From contig JAJEGF010000026.1 in assembly GCA_022820025.1 (NCBI GenBank), positions 1 through 62,645 on the forward strand: a DNA stretch of 62,645 bases, given 5' to 3'. Within the stretch, counting starts at the first letter, position 1. Every line of letters starts with the position of its first letter. The stretch is from Chloroflexota bacterium (GTDB lineage Bacteria > Chloroflexota > UBA11872). The notes below the pieces were generated by a model that worked only from the letters and a program-made list of their open reading frames with translations, ran no database searches and was not told the DNA's origin. Both the position numbers and the translations under genes were made by a program. Below are positions 52,113-60,269 of this stretch, one piece after another.

Positions 52113-53339
52113 GTGCACCTGGCGCTAGTGGCCTGCGGCGTGCTGGGGATCACCGGGCTGGTCAGGCGCATGCGGGTTCGACGACCTACCCCGGCCCAGT
52201 GGCTGGCCCTGGCCGCATTCGTCGCCTGGTCCTTGGGAGCCGGCATCGACGCTGGGTGGTCGTGGTTCTCCGTTCTTGGCGTCTTCCCCGAGGTTTGGCA
52301 CGCGGCCGTCGGCTGGCTTCGTGTGGTCTCGGTACTCGCGGTGGCACTGGTCGTTACGACCTTTGGCATTCGGGACCGCCTACGTCCGGCGTTCGTGGTC
52401 GGCGCCGTCGGCGCCGGCGCGCTCGTCTGCTGGCTCCCCGGTCCCGGCACCGTGCTGGGGCGCCGTTCGGAGATGGCGATGCTCGAGTGGTGGGCGCTCG
52501 GGTTGTACCTGGGCTACTTTGCCGCCGTGTGGCTGGCGCTCCTGGAGGTGGGTCGCACGCGCTATCGCGTCGGCCTGCCTCTCCCGAAGCAGGTGCAACT
52601 GCGCCTGCTGCACGCGATGGCGACGGCGGGGCTGACGCATGTGGCGGCACAGGCGGCTGTGGTGGTGGGGCTGCATACCGGTTGGCCGGGCTTCACCGCC
52701 GCGGAGGCCACGACGGTCCTGGGGGCGCTGCTGTTGGTCTTTGCCCTGCTGTTTTGGCTGGCGCTGGCACCGCCCGACCTCTGGCTGCGCATGCTGGCCC
52801 ATATCGAGGCGACCGAGGTTCGGGCCTTTGCCACGACGTTCGCGCTCCAAACGAAAGAGGATGCGGCGGCCGGCCGTGACCTTGGCTGGCGATCGGAGCT
52901 CATTGCGGTGGCGGAACAGATGGCGGTGGAGCAAGGACTCGAGTTCGACGAACTGGCCCAAGTCCGCCTCGCCGCCGCGTTGCTGCACACGGAACTGGAG
53001 GTGCGAACGCCACGCGAGCCCGAGGCGGCCAAGACTCCACCTCGAAGCGCCGGCGATGGGTCGGCTCAGCGGCTCGGCGTGCATCCGGTCGTCGCGCGCA
53101 CCGTTTGGGTACCCGCCGACGTCTTCGAGGTGTTGCACGACGCCGAGTCGGCCGCGCCGTGCAGTCGGAGCGCCCGAGTCCTTCGCGTGGTCGACCGGTA
53201 CCTTTGGCTCCGGCAATCCGGCCGGCGTGATGAGGCGTCCGTCACCGACTCGACGTGGGCCGTGGCGATGATGGACCGCGAGTTCCCGGGATGGGATGAA
53301 GTCGATGCCCTGCGAACGGTTGTCGGGCGCCTATCGTGA
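52113..53339 (+). CDS. Multi-pass membrane protein with soluble C-terminal domain (MAB_1171c/DUF6545-like)
   Basis: A 408-residue protein with about seven N-terminal hydrophobic helices (residues ~1-230: ALVACGVLGITGLV, LALAAFVAWSLGAGI, VLAVALVVTTFGI, FVVGAVGAGALVCWL, LGLYLGYFAAVWLALL, ATVLGALLLVFALLFWLAL) and a cytosolic domain of about 170 residues that begins EVRAFATTFALQTKE and contains AAALLHTELEV. Topology and the nearby XRE/ImmA pair recall the MAB_1171c/DUF6545 membrane proteins of actinobacterial elements, but this is similarity by architecture. GTG start at 52113. Function unknown. Confidence 0.65.
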   Translation: MHLALVACGVLGITGLVRRMRVRRPTPAQWLALAAFVAWSLGAGIDAGWSWFSVLGVFPEVWHAAVGWLRVVSVLAVALVVTTFGIRDRLRPAFVVGAVGAGALVCWLPGPGTVLGRRSEMAMLEWWALGLYLGYFAAVWLALLEVGRTRYRVGLPLPKQVQLRLLHAMATAGLTHVAAQAAVVVGLHTGWPGFTAAEATTVLGALLLVFALLFWLALAPPDLWLRMLAHIEATEVRAFATTFALQTKEDAAAGRDLGWRSELIAVAEQMAVEQGLEFDELAQVRLAAALLHTELEVRTPREPEAAKTPPRSAGDGSAQRLGVHPVVARTVWVPADVFEVLHDAESAAPCSRSARVLRVVDRYLWLRQSGRRDEASVTDSTWAVAMMDREFPGWDEVDALRTVVGRLS

Positions 53340-53587
53340 GACATGCGTTGAGCGGGCGCGCGAATGGACAACGGCCGGGGACGCGGACCGCGGCCGGGGC
53401 CAGCCATGACGGGTGCCCCCTGGGGTCTGGGCTGCGTGAACGCCGGTCTGCCATCGTCGGGCCGCGCAATCCGCCGTCGTGACGTTGGTGGTGCGGTCAA
53501 GCGGCGTCGGCCGATGCAGCGTGGACCCACGCCCGTTCGCATGCATGGCGACCGCCCGACCATCGTCGAGCCGTCACGTCGCGGAAC

Positions 53588-54091
53588 TCAACGCTGCTCG
53601 GACCACGGCGGTTTTGGTTGGTAGAAGGCGCGAAGCCGCGCACCAAGCATCGCCGACGTTCGTGCGGCACCACGCGGCGCTCGGCCCTGGATCAGTGACT
53701 GCAAACGCTCCGGCCGCTCGGCGAACGTCACCAGCGCGGCGCCCAGGGCTTCGGCGGCGAGCTCGTCGGCCGGCGACGGCACGTCGTCGCCGGCCAGGAC
53801 CTCGTCCACGGAGCGGCCCCCGTGTTCAAGCAGCAGGTGCGCGCATTCGTGGCACACAATCGCCAACTGCTGCCGGTCCGAGGCGCTGGCCGGATAGAAC
53901 ACGACGTGCGTCCCGTTCGAGGTAATGCGGGCACCGGAGACGCCGTCGGCGGGCAGCCGTCCATCGGGGACGGCCTTGATGGCGATCCCGAGCCGCGTCT
54001 CGAGTCGACCCAGGAGCAGGCTGCGGTCGAACCGGCGGCCACGTAGTCCCAAGTGCCGCAGCAGGACCCTGGCCTCCAGCAACGCGTTCAC
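53588..54091 (-). CDS. ImmA/IrrE-type metallopeptidase
   Basis: A 167-residue zinc peptidase with HExxH in IVCHECAHLLLEHGG; upstream ARITSNGTHVVFYPASAS fits the ImmA fold. ImmA proteases cleave the partner XRE repressor to switch on mobile-element genes. The GTG start overlaps the XRE stop (ATGTGA), so repressor and protease are made together. This is the ICEBs1-like regulatory arrangement, although targets have not been shown here. Confidence 0.87.
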   Translation of the reverse strand: MNALLEARVLLRHLGLRGRRFDRSLLLGRLETRLGIAIKAVPDGRLPADGVSGARITSNGTHVVFYPASASDRQQLAIVCHECAHLLLEHGGRSVDEVLAGDDVPSPADELAAEALGAALVTFAERPERLQSLIQGRAPRGAARTSAMLGARLRAFYQPKPPWSEQR

Positions 54092-54495
54092 ATGTCGAGG
54101 TCACGCTGATCGGTGATCCGCTGGGCCAGACGGATCATGTCCAGCAGGATGCGGCGGCCGTCGGGGCCGAGTTGCTCGGCTGATCGAAGGGCAACCTCAA
54201 ACTCTGAGGCTGGTGCCTGCGCCGTCGCCGCCGGCGTCACCGGCTCAAAGAAATACGCCGGTGAGACGTCAAAGAAACGGGCGAGCGCGGCGATGACTTT
54301 GCGGCTCGGATTGTCCTGACGGCCGGCCAGCATGTTACGCAGGTAGGTACGAGACACCCCTGTCCCTGATGCGACCTCGTCAATGCTGTAGGCGGTGCTG
54401 TCGGGCTTGCGAATTGTGACGAGGAGGTACTGCATGCGGAGCGCCATGTCGACGAGGTCAGCGTCCGTTCGATCACCATTGTGATTTATCGACAC
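54088..54495 (-). CDS. XRE-family HTH transcriptional regulator
   Basis: A 135-residue repressor-like protein. The helix-turn-helix spans about residues 36-85: YSIDEVASGTGVSRTYLRNM with AGRQDNPSRKVIAALARFFD and VSPAYFFEP. A short C-terminal tail probably mediates dimerisation or ImmA recognition. The start used is GTG 54495; the distance to the upstream TACTAT is so short that a downstream ATG (MALRMQYLL, 54447) could be the true start. Divergent from the LuxR-type gene; the 33-bp palindrome between them is the obvious operator. Confidence 0.85.
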   Translation of the reverse strand: MSINHNGDRTDADLVDMALRMQYLLVTIRKPDSTAYSIDEVASGTGVSRTYLRNMLAGRQDNPSRKVIAALARFFDVSPAYFFEPVTPAATAQAPASEFEVALRSAEQLGPDGRRILLDMIRLAQRITDQRDLDM

Positions 54496-54502
54496 AATAG
54501 TA

Positions 54503-54532
54503 TTGACAGGGCCTCCCGCCCATCACTACGAT
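54503..54532 (+). promoter_or_regulatory. Promoter of the LuxR-type gene
   Basis: A consensus TTGACA (54503-54508), an 18-bp spacer and TACGAT (54527-54532). The -10 box is inside the left arm of the 33-bp palindrome, so repressor binding would block RNA polymerase. Start codon at 54565, about 32 nt beyond. Confidence 0.7.
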
Positions 54533-54554
54533 GGCCGGCCACCATCATAGTGAT
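54522..54554. promoter_or_regulatory. 33-bp inverted repeat, probable operator
   Basis: Arms ATCACTACGATGG and, on the opposite strand, ATCACTATGATGG flank a GC-rich centre; only one mismatch occurs in the 13-bp arms. It overlaps the -10 of the LuxR-type gene and lies about 30 bp upstream of the XRE start. The best candidate for the XRE-binding site. Confidence 0.75.
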
Positions 54555-54564
54555 CCAATTCCCC

Positions 54565-55302
54565 ATGTCAACGCACGCCAGAGCTTGGCCGCCAGGGTCC
54601 GGGCCGAACGCGAGCCAGACATCCGCGCACGCGTTCGCCACAGCGCCGGGCCGCCACCGGCGCCGCCTCCGCACCATGGTGCTGTCGGCATGCCCGCGGG
54701 CGGCAGCGGGGATGCGGCGGCGCCTGGAACGTCTGTCGGCGGTCGAGGTGCTGGAGTCCGTGCACACTTTCGAGGCCGCGGTCGACCGCTGTGCCCGCGC
54801 GCGGATTGACGTTGTGGTGGCGGTCTTCGACGCGAAGACCGTGCCGGCCCGAGAGCTCGCGGGTGCCGCCTCGATCCGTACAAGGTTCCCAGCGACGCGG
54901 GTCGTGATGGCCCTCGGGAATCCCCACCGGCTGTGCCAATCCTTGGGCGCTCGCCCGGACGGCCTCCTGGCGGCTGCGGCTCCGGCGCTCGAGGTGGCTG
55001 ACGTGGTCGGCACGGCGGCTGCCGGACACCTCGCAGTCGGGCGCTCACTGCGTGACGCCTTTTTCCGTGCCTGTGCGCCTGCCGGCGAAGCCGCGGAATC
55101 GCCGCTGGACGAACTCACGCCGCGTGAGTTGCAGATCATCGCCGGCGGTGCGCGCGGTCTGACCTCACGGGAAATTGCCAAGGAGTTGCACTTGGCGATC
55201 AATACGGTGGATAAGGCGCTGACCGTGATCTACCGAAAGCTGCGCGCCAGAAATCGGACCGAGGCCTGCTTGATCGCCGCGCGACGCGGACTGCTGCCGT
55301 GA
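54565..55302 (+). CDS. LuxR-type response-regulator-like transcription factor with degenerate receiver
   Basis: A 245-residue protein. The C-terminal HTH is a clear LuxR domain: DELTPRELQIIAGGARGLTSREIAKELHLAINTVDKALTVIYRKL. The N-terminal region (~40-160) has receiver-like alternation (DVVVAVFDAKTVPARELAG, ATRVVMALGN) but the acidic pocket and conserved Thr/Lys are not evident, suggesting it is phosphorylation-independent. ATG at 54565. It sits under an apparently repressor-controlled promoter and directly precedes the transfer operon, so it may activate it. Confidence 0.82.
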   Translation: MSTHARAWPPGSGPNASQTSAHAFATAPGRHRRRLRTMVLSACPRAAAGMRRRLERLSAVEVLESVHTFEAAVDRCARARIDVVVAVFDAKTVPARELAGAASIRTRFPATRVVMALGNPHRLCQSLGARPDGLLAAAAPALEVADVVGTAAAGHLAVGRSLRDAFFRACAPAGEAAESPLDELTPRELQIIAGGARGLTSREIAKELHLAINTVDKALTVIYRKLRARNRTEACLIAARRGLLP

Positions 55303-55567
55303 GGCGGCCGGGCGGCGCCTCCGATTCGGCCGGTCCGACCGCCCGGGACGACTGACCGACGGTCGCGACTTCCTCAACCCGCGCCGGAAAGCCGCGTGAG
55401 TGGGCCCTGCGGCCACAACCCCGGCCTCGGCGTCGGTGCTGACCGGCAAGGTTTACGGAATCCTGGATACGCGGGGGCGGCGCGTGCGCCTACCGTGACT
55501 CCAGCGCGCAGACGGCGCGCACCCCCACGCCGGCGGCGGCGTCGCGCCTCCCCGACGCCGCCGCCTC

Positions 55568-56986
55568 GTGTCACCAGAGGAGCCCGGATTCGCCGTGAGC
55601 GACGAGGGAACGGCCCTACCGATTCGGGTGCATCTGTGCCTGCTGCGGTCTGCGGAGATCCAGGAATTGCGTTCGGCTATGCGCAGCCTCGGCGACCGAC
55701 GACTCGAGCTGGCCGGCCTGACCACTGACGGATCGGATGCCGCTCGGCACGTGGCGGCCAGTCAGTCGGACGTGGTGATCGCGGGGGCCGAGCTCTTCGG
55801 GGACGATGGCGGGAATGGCTTGGTGGCCTTTCTGACTGACGTCCAAGCTCTGGGCCCGCGTGCCATCGTGCTCATCGAAGTCTGGGACCAGGATTTAGGC
55901 GACGAGCTCGAGCGCCTGACCGCCGTTGCCGCGGTTGAAATGCGCCCCATCGATGCCGGCCGGGTCCTCAAGCGCGCGCTGGCCATCGGGGAGGCCGTTC
56001 GGGCGGCGCGGATCCGGGCTCGACAGCAGGAAACGGCGGCGGCGGAACGCTTGGCGGAACGGTTGGCTGTACCTCCGGCTGGCCGATCAATCGTGTGCGT
56101 GACCGCCCGCAAAGGCGGGATCGGCAAAGACACCCTCGCGTCGAACTTGGCCTGGGCCATTGCCGAACGCAATGTGCCCGTGCTGCTGGTCGGCGGGGAT
56201 CCGAAAGACGACCTGGCCGCCTACTGCGGGGCTGATCCCGCGCCGGGCGTGGCGGCCTTCCTGCGCCAGCCCACTCGCGACGGGTTCGCGTCGGGACTTC
56301 AGCGCTTCCGCAATTTCCACCTGATGGTGGGGTTAGCCGACGACCACCTGGCGGCGCAGTGGAATTCGCGCTTCGACCGTGACGAACCGAATCTCATCCG
56401 GGAACTGCTGATGACGGCACGCGACTTTCCCTATGGAGCCGTCGTGGTCACGCTGCCGACCGAGTACAGCCACTGGCGCTTCCAGCCGTTGGCGCGGGCC
56501 GACCGGATTCTGTACGTGGTGACGCCGGCGCAGGCGGACGTGGTGAATGCCATCCGCGACATCACGATGGTTCGACGCGACGTAGGACCGGAGTTTATGC
56601 CCGAGGATCGACTCTTTCTGCTGCTCAACCGGGTGCGCTCCGGTGATCGTCGACGGCTTACCGAGATCGCCAACGTCATTGCCGAGGGCGTGGGATTTGA
56701 AGTGCCCCTGATTGGGACCATTCCCGATGCGCACCCGTATATCGCGGTGGCGCAGAGTCGGGGCGAGTTGCCGCACAGCTGGATGATCGACGAACTCGAG
56801 CCCTTTCGCGTGGCCTTCGACGATCTTGCCGAGCGGCTGGGTCTCACCCGGCCGCGAATTCCCCGGCAGGACGGCGACGGCCGCAGGCTCGGCGCGCTGG
56901 TTCGACGCGTGCTGCGCGGCCTCGGGCGCGAAGGTACGACTGCGGACCCCACCGCGACCTCCAGCGCAGGCGAGTTGCCGGCATGA
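55568..56986 (+). CDS. CpaE/ParA-MinD-like ATPase of the transfer operon
   Basis: A 472-residue protein with an N-terminal receiver-like or CpaE-like region (~18-145) and a P-loop domain with the deviant Walker A KGGIGKDT (182-189), preceded by IVCVTA, then VVVTLPTEYSHW and LFLLLNRVRSGD. Such ATPases position secretion or partition machinery. The usual Asp of Walker B is not obvious (VVTLPT), so activity may be altered. GTG at 55568, with a second GTG at 55595 preceded by AGAGGAG. First gene of an operon with 4-nt overlaps. Confidence 0.78.
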   Translation: MSPEEPGFAVSDEGTALPIRVHLCLLRSAEIQELRSAMRSLGDRRLELAGLTTDGSDAARHVAASQSDVVIAGAELFGDDGGNGLVAFLTDVQALGPRAIVLIEVWDQDLGDELERLTAVAAVEMRPIDAGRVLKRALAIGEAVRAARIRARQQETAAAERLAERLAVPPAGRSIVCVTARKGGIGKDTLASNLAWAIAERNVPVLLVGGDPKDDLAAYCGADPAPGVAAFLRQPTRDGFASGLQRFRNFHLMVGLADDHLAAQWNSRFDRDEPNLIRELLMTARDFPYGAVVVTLPTEYSHWRFQPLARADRILYVVTPAQADVVNAIRDITMVRRDVGPEFMPEDRLFLLLNRVRSGDRRRLTEIANVIAEGVGFEVPLIGTIPDAHPYIAVAQSRGELPHSWMIDELEPFRVAFDDLAERLGLTRPRIPRQDGDGRRLGALVRRVLRGLGREGTTADPTATSSAGELPA

Positions 56987-57315
56987 CCGCGCGTCGACGG
57001 GCGCTGCTGGCGCTGGCCCTGGCGGTCCTGGCGACCATGGTTCCGGCAACGGTAGCTGCACAGACCGATCCGATCACGTTCGCCGTTGAATCGCTCAAGG
57101 GCTTTCTGGCAGCGATCGCCAGCCTGGTCGTTGCGGCCGCCATCGGGTGGAAGGCCATCGCCGCATGGACGTCCAACAGCGTGGATGCCCAGATTGATGC
57201 GCGTCGCTTTGCCATGCAGGCCTTGCTGATTTATGGGCTCGTGATGGCCTTCAATTTCGGCTTGCTGCAGAGCGCGGTGGAATTCTTGGTCAACACGCTG
57301 GGCGGTCGGACATGA
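56983..57315 (+). CDS. Small exported membrane protein, VirB2/TrbC pilin-like
   Basis: A 110-residue protein with a signal peptide (ALLALALAVLATMVPATVAAQ) and two further hydrophobic helices (FLAAIASLVVAAAIGWKAIAAW and FAMQALLIYGLVMAFNFGLL), the layout of T4SS pilins. Identity is from layout and operon position just upstream of a PrgI-like and a VirB4 gene; no specific motif is available. ATGA overlap with both neighbours. Confidence 0.6.
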   Translation: MTARRRALLALALAVLATMVPATVAAQTDPITFAVESLKGFLAAIASLVVAAAIGWKAIAAWTSNSVDAQIDARRFAMQALLIYGLVMAFNFGLLQSAVEFLVNTLGGRT

Positions 57316-57746
57316 CGGCGGCAACGCCGCGGTTTGTGATTCCTGAGGACCTGGAGCGCGTGCCCACGCGCTGGCCGCTCGGCGGATTTCGCCTCACGAG
57401 TCGCGAGTTGTGCTGGCTGGTGGTTCTGGGTGCGCTCGAACTCGGGTTGCTCAGCGTCCTGGTCCCCCTGGTTGGAATCGGACCACTGGCCGGATTCGCG
57501 CTGGCCGTCCCGGCGATTCTGGGGTGGTCGCTCATGCGGGTTCGGGTCAACGAAGTGCCCCTGGACGGCTATCTGCTGGCCATGGCTCGCTACTGGACCG
57601 GCCCTCGACTGCTCGGTCGGCAGCACCAGCCGCTCAGGCGGACATGGCGGGCTGCGCTTCCGGATCCCCTGTATCACTTGGATCTGAAGAACCCGCAGCC
57701 GACGACCATCGCCCGCCATGGATGGGGGTTTCGTGTTTCGCGATGA
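57312..57746 (+). CDS. PrgI/VirB3-like T4SS inner-membrane protein
   Basis: A 144-residue protein with two close transmembrane helices (LCWLVVLGALELGLLSVLV and GPLAGFALAVPAILGW) after a short N-terminus (PRFVIPEDLERVPTRWPLGG) and a basic C-terminal region ending before VirB4. This matches the PrgI (FATA-class) or VirB3 organisation. Overlaps VirB4 by 29 nt. Confidence 0.65.
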   Translation: MTAATPRFVIPEDLERVPTRWPLGGFRLTSRELCWLVVLGALELGLLSVLVPLVGIGPLAGFALAVPAILGWSLMRVRVNEVPLDGYLLAMARYWTGPRLLGRQHQPLRRTWRAALPDPLYHLDLKNPQPTTIARHGWGFRVSR

Positions 57747-60249
57747 CGGGCCAGCCGGGGTGTCGGAGCCGCGCGGCGACGTTGACACCGTCGGTCACCA
57801 CGCCGGCCGGGATGCGCCGGCTCAGATTCCCCTGGGCATCCGCGAAATCGGGCCGCACGGCATTGTGCGGTCCGATGGGGCGCTGATCGCCGTGCTTGCG
57901 GTGCGGCCGTTGAACCTCGAGGTGATGGTGACGGACCAGATCGAGGCGGCGGTGGCCGGCCTTGCGCAGTTCCTGGCCAGTCTGCCGTGTCCGATCCAGA
58001 TCGTGCTTCGTAACCGCGCCTTCGATCCGTCGGACTATCTCGGCGACGTCAACGCTCGCTGGTCGGCCGCCTGGGATCAGAAGCTGGAGCGTCGACGGCG
58101 CCTGCTAGGCGGGCCGGTCGGCGACGCCGACGGTGAGGCCGGGCGGCCATCGACATACGCCCAGGCCGTGGAGGCCGCGCACGGCAAGTGGCATCTCCGC
58201 CAGGTGCGCTGTTTTGTGCTGGTGGCACACGAGGCACCGGCACCGCGCGGATCGTGGTGGTTCCGGCGCTCGGCGCGCGACGGCCAGCGGGTTGATCCCG
58301 GTACGGGCGACGGTCGACTGCAGATGATTCGCGACGGTCTGTCGCGCGCCGGCCTCTCGAGCCGGCGTCTGGGCGGATTAGATCTGGTCGACCTGGTCGA
58401 GGGGCTGTTTCGTCATGCGCCGGGGGCAGCGCAACGGCTGCGCCACGTGCTGGGTGCAGCCCCGACCGGCGCCGAGGCGCGAATTCGAACCTACGCGCCA
58501 CCGGTCACGCGAGTGGGCTTCGACCTCGCCGATCCGTTTCCGGAGTGGATAGCCGTCAAGCCGGATCAGCTGGTCATTCAGGGCCCCGGCCCAGACACGC
58601 GCCGGCTGCGCACGCTCACCCTTCGACGCTTTCCCCGCGAGGTGGCGGCCGGCTGGCTGCGCTGGTTCACGACGCTGAAGCACGACCTGGATCTGTCGCT
58701 GTTCATTCGCCCGGTGGACGACCGCGAGGTGCACCGGCGGCTGTCCACGACGGAGCGTGAATTGCTCGGCGAAGTGGCGCGTGGCGAGGACGTCAACCCC
58801 GAGGCCGTCCGTGCATCACGCCAGCGCCTCGAGGACCTGGACGACGTGCACGAAGCGTTCCGGGCGCGCGAACGCTACGTGAGGGCCTCGGTGGTGATCG
58901 GCGTTGCGGCCGACGAGGCGGCGACCCTCGAGCAGGCCACGCTGGATGTCGAAGCAGAATTGGCGGCCCACGGCATGGGAGCCTCACGTGTCGTCGGCTA
59001 CCAGCAAGACGGCCTGCGCAGTCTGCTTCCGCTGGGCGACGATCGGCTCGGTCGTTGGCGAGGTCTCACGACCGGCCCATTGGCCGCCGCCGTGCCGTTC
59101 CACGCGCCCGGGCTGACCGAGCGCGGAGGCATTTTCCTCGGCACGACCGTTGGATCGGGACGAGGTCACGCACCGGTCATTATTGATCCCTTTGGGCCGC
59201 GGCATGAGAATCCACACTTGGCCGTCTTGGGTCAGAGCGGAGGCGGCAAGAGCCACTGTGCCAAGCAGATCGCCCTCGGGCTCTGGCTGTCGGGCGCCAG
59301 CCTGACTGTTCTTGATCCTAAGGACGAATACGGCGCCCTGGCTCGAGTATGCGGAGGCCGGGTGCTGCGACCGGCCATGGCGTCCGCCCACGCCATCAAC
59401 GTCTGGGACCTCGCCGGCGTAAGCGATGCCCGCGGCTTCGCACGCGTCGCAAGTGGGCTTCGTGGCTTCTGGCGACTGGCGCTGAGCGGACTCAGTGAGC
59501 AGCAGGGCACGATCATCGACAACTCCATCGAACCGACCTACCGTCGCCGACGCATCGACGCGTCCGACCCCGCAACGTACCGCCGACCGTCACCGACGAC
59601 GTCCGACTTTGCGCGCAGCATCGCGGATCGCTACGCCGACGACGCCATGTATCGCCAGGCCGCGCGCGACCTGGGAGAGCGGCTGCGCCGCTTTACCAGT
59701 GGGCAACTGGCAACGTTCTTCGATCGCCCGACCAACGTCGATCTTGACAACGACTGCACCGTATTTGCGCTGCGCGACCCGCGTGCCGATCAGGCCGACA
59801 TTCTGCCGCTCGTCTACTACGTCATTCTGCTGCACCTTCGAAACTGGATGGGCCGGGAGTCGCGACGGCGCGTCATCGTTGTTGACGAGGCTTGGACTCT
59901 GCTGCGATCCGAACAAGGTGCTGACTTTCTCCTCGAGCTGGCCAAGACGGCGCGAGCGCTGCAGACGATGCTCCTCTTGGTGTCGCAAGACGTCTCGGAG
60001 CTCGTGGAGAATTCGAAGACTCGCGCGATCCTGGCGAACTGCGCGGCCACGCTGCTGTTTCGCCAACATCCGGCCCACGAGCGAGCCCTGCGCGACGCCT
60101 TCGCGCTGACGCATCAGGACTTAGCCACGCTGGAGCAGGCGCGGCGTGGTCAGGGACTGGCAATCATCGGGGCCGGCGAGCGGGTGGCGCTGGAGACGCC
60201 GGCCGTCCGGCTCGACGCCGGGCCGACCCGGCGACGCGTGAAGCCATAG
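57718..60249 (+). CDS. virB4: VirB4-type conjugal transfer ATPase
   Basis: An 843-residue T4SS ATPase powering pilus assembly and DNA transfer. Walker A is LGQSGGGKSHCA (residue ~505), followed by TVLDPKDEYGALAR, and Walker B is VIVVDEAWTLL (D723), then LLLVSQDVSELV. The N-terminal domain (~1-480) includes the VirB4-like KPDQLVIQGPGP and LRSLLPLGDDRLGRWRGLTTGPLAAAVPF. It starts inside the preceding gene. Full length and intact motifs suggest it is functional. Confidence 0.92.
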   Translation: MDGGFVFRDDGPAGVSEPRGDVDTVGHHAGRDAPAQIPLGIREIGPHGIVRSDGALIAVLAVRPLNLEVMVTDQIEAAVAGLAQFLASLPCPIQIVLRNRAFDPSDYLGDVNARWSAAWDQKLERRRRLLGGPVGDADGEAGRPSTYAQAVEAAHGKWHLRQVRCFVLVAHEAPAPRGSWWFRRSARDGQRVDPGTGDGRLQMIRDGLSRAGLSSRRLGGLDLVDLVEGLFRHAPGAAQRLRHVLGAAPTGAEARIRTYAPPVTRVGFDLADPFPEWIAVKPDQLVIQGPGPDTRRLRTLTLRRFPREVAAGWLRWFTTLKHDLDLSLFIRPVDDREVHRRLSTTERELLGEVARGEDVNPEAVRASRQRLEDLDDVHEAFRARERYVRASVVIGVAADEAATLEQATLDVEAELAAHGMGASRVVGYQQDGLRSLLPLGDDRLGRWRGLTTGPLAAAVPFHAPGLTERGGIFLGTTVGSGRGHAPVIIDPFGPRHENPHLAVLGQSGGGKSHCAKQIALGLWLSGASLTVLDPKDEYGALARVCGGRVLRPAMASAHAINVWDLAGVSDARGFARVASGLRGFWRLALSGLSEQQGTIIDNSIEPTYRRRRIDASDPATYRRPSPTTSDFARSIADRYADDAMYRQAARDLGERLRRFTSGQLATFFDRPTNVDLDNDCTVFALRDPRADQADILPLVYYVILLHLRNWMGRESRRRVIVVDEAWTLLRSEQGADFLLELAKTARALQTMLLLVSQDVSELVENSKTRAILANCAATLLFRQHPAHERALRDAFALTHQDLATLEQARRGQGLAIIGAGERVALETPAVRLDAGPTRRRVKP

Positions 60250-60269
60250 GTGCCGACGCTCGGTTAGCC

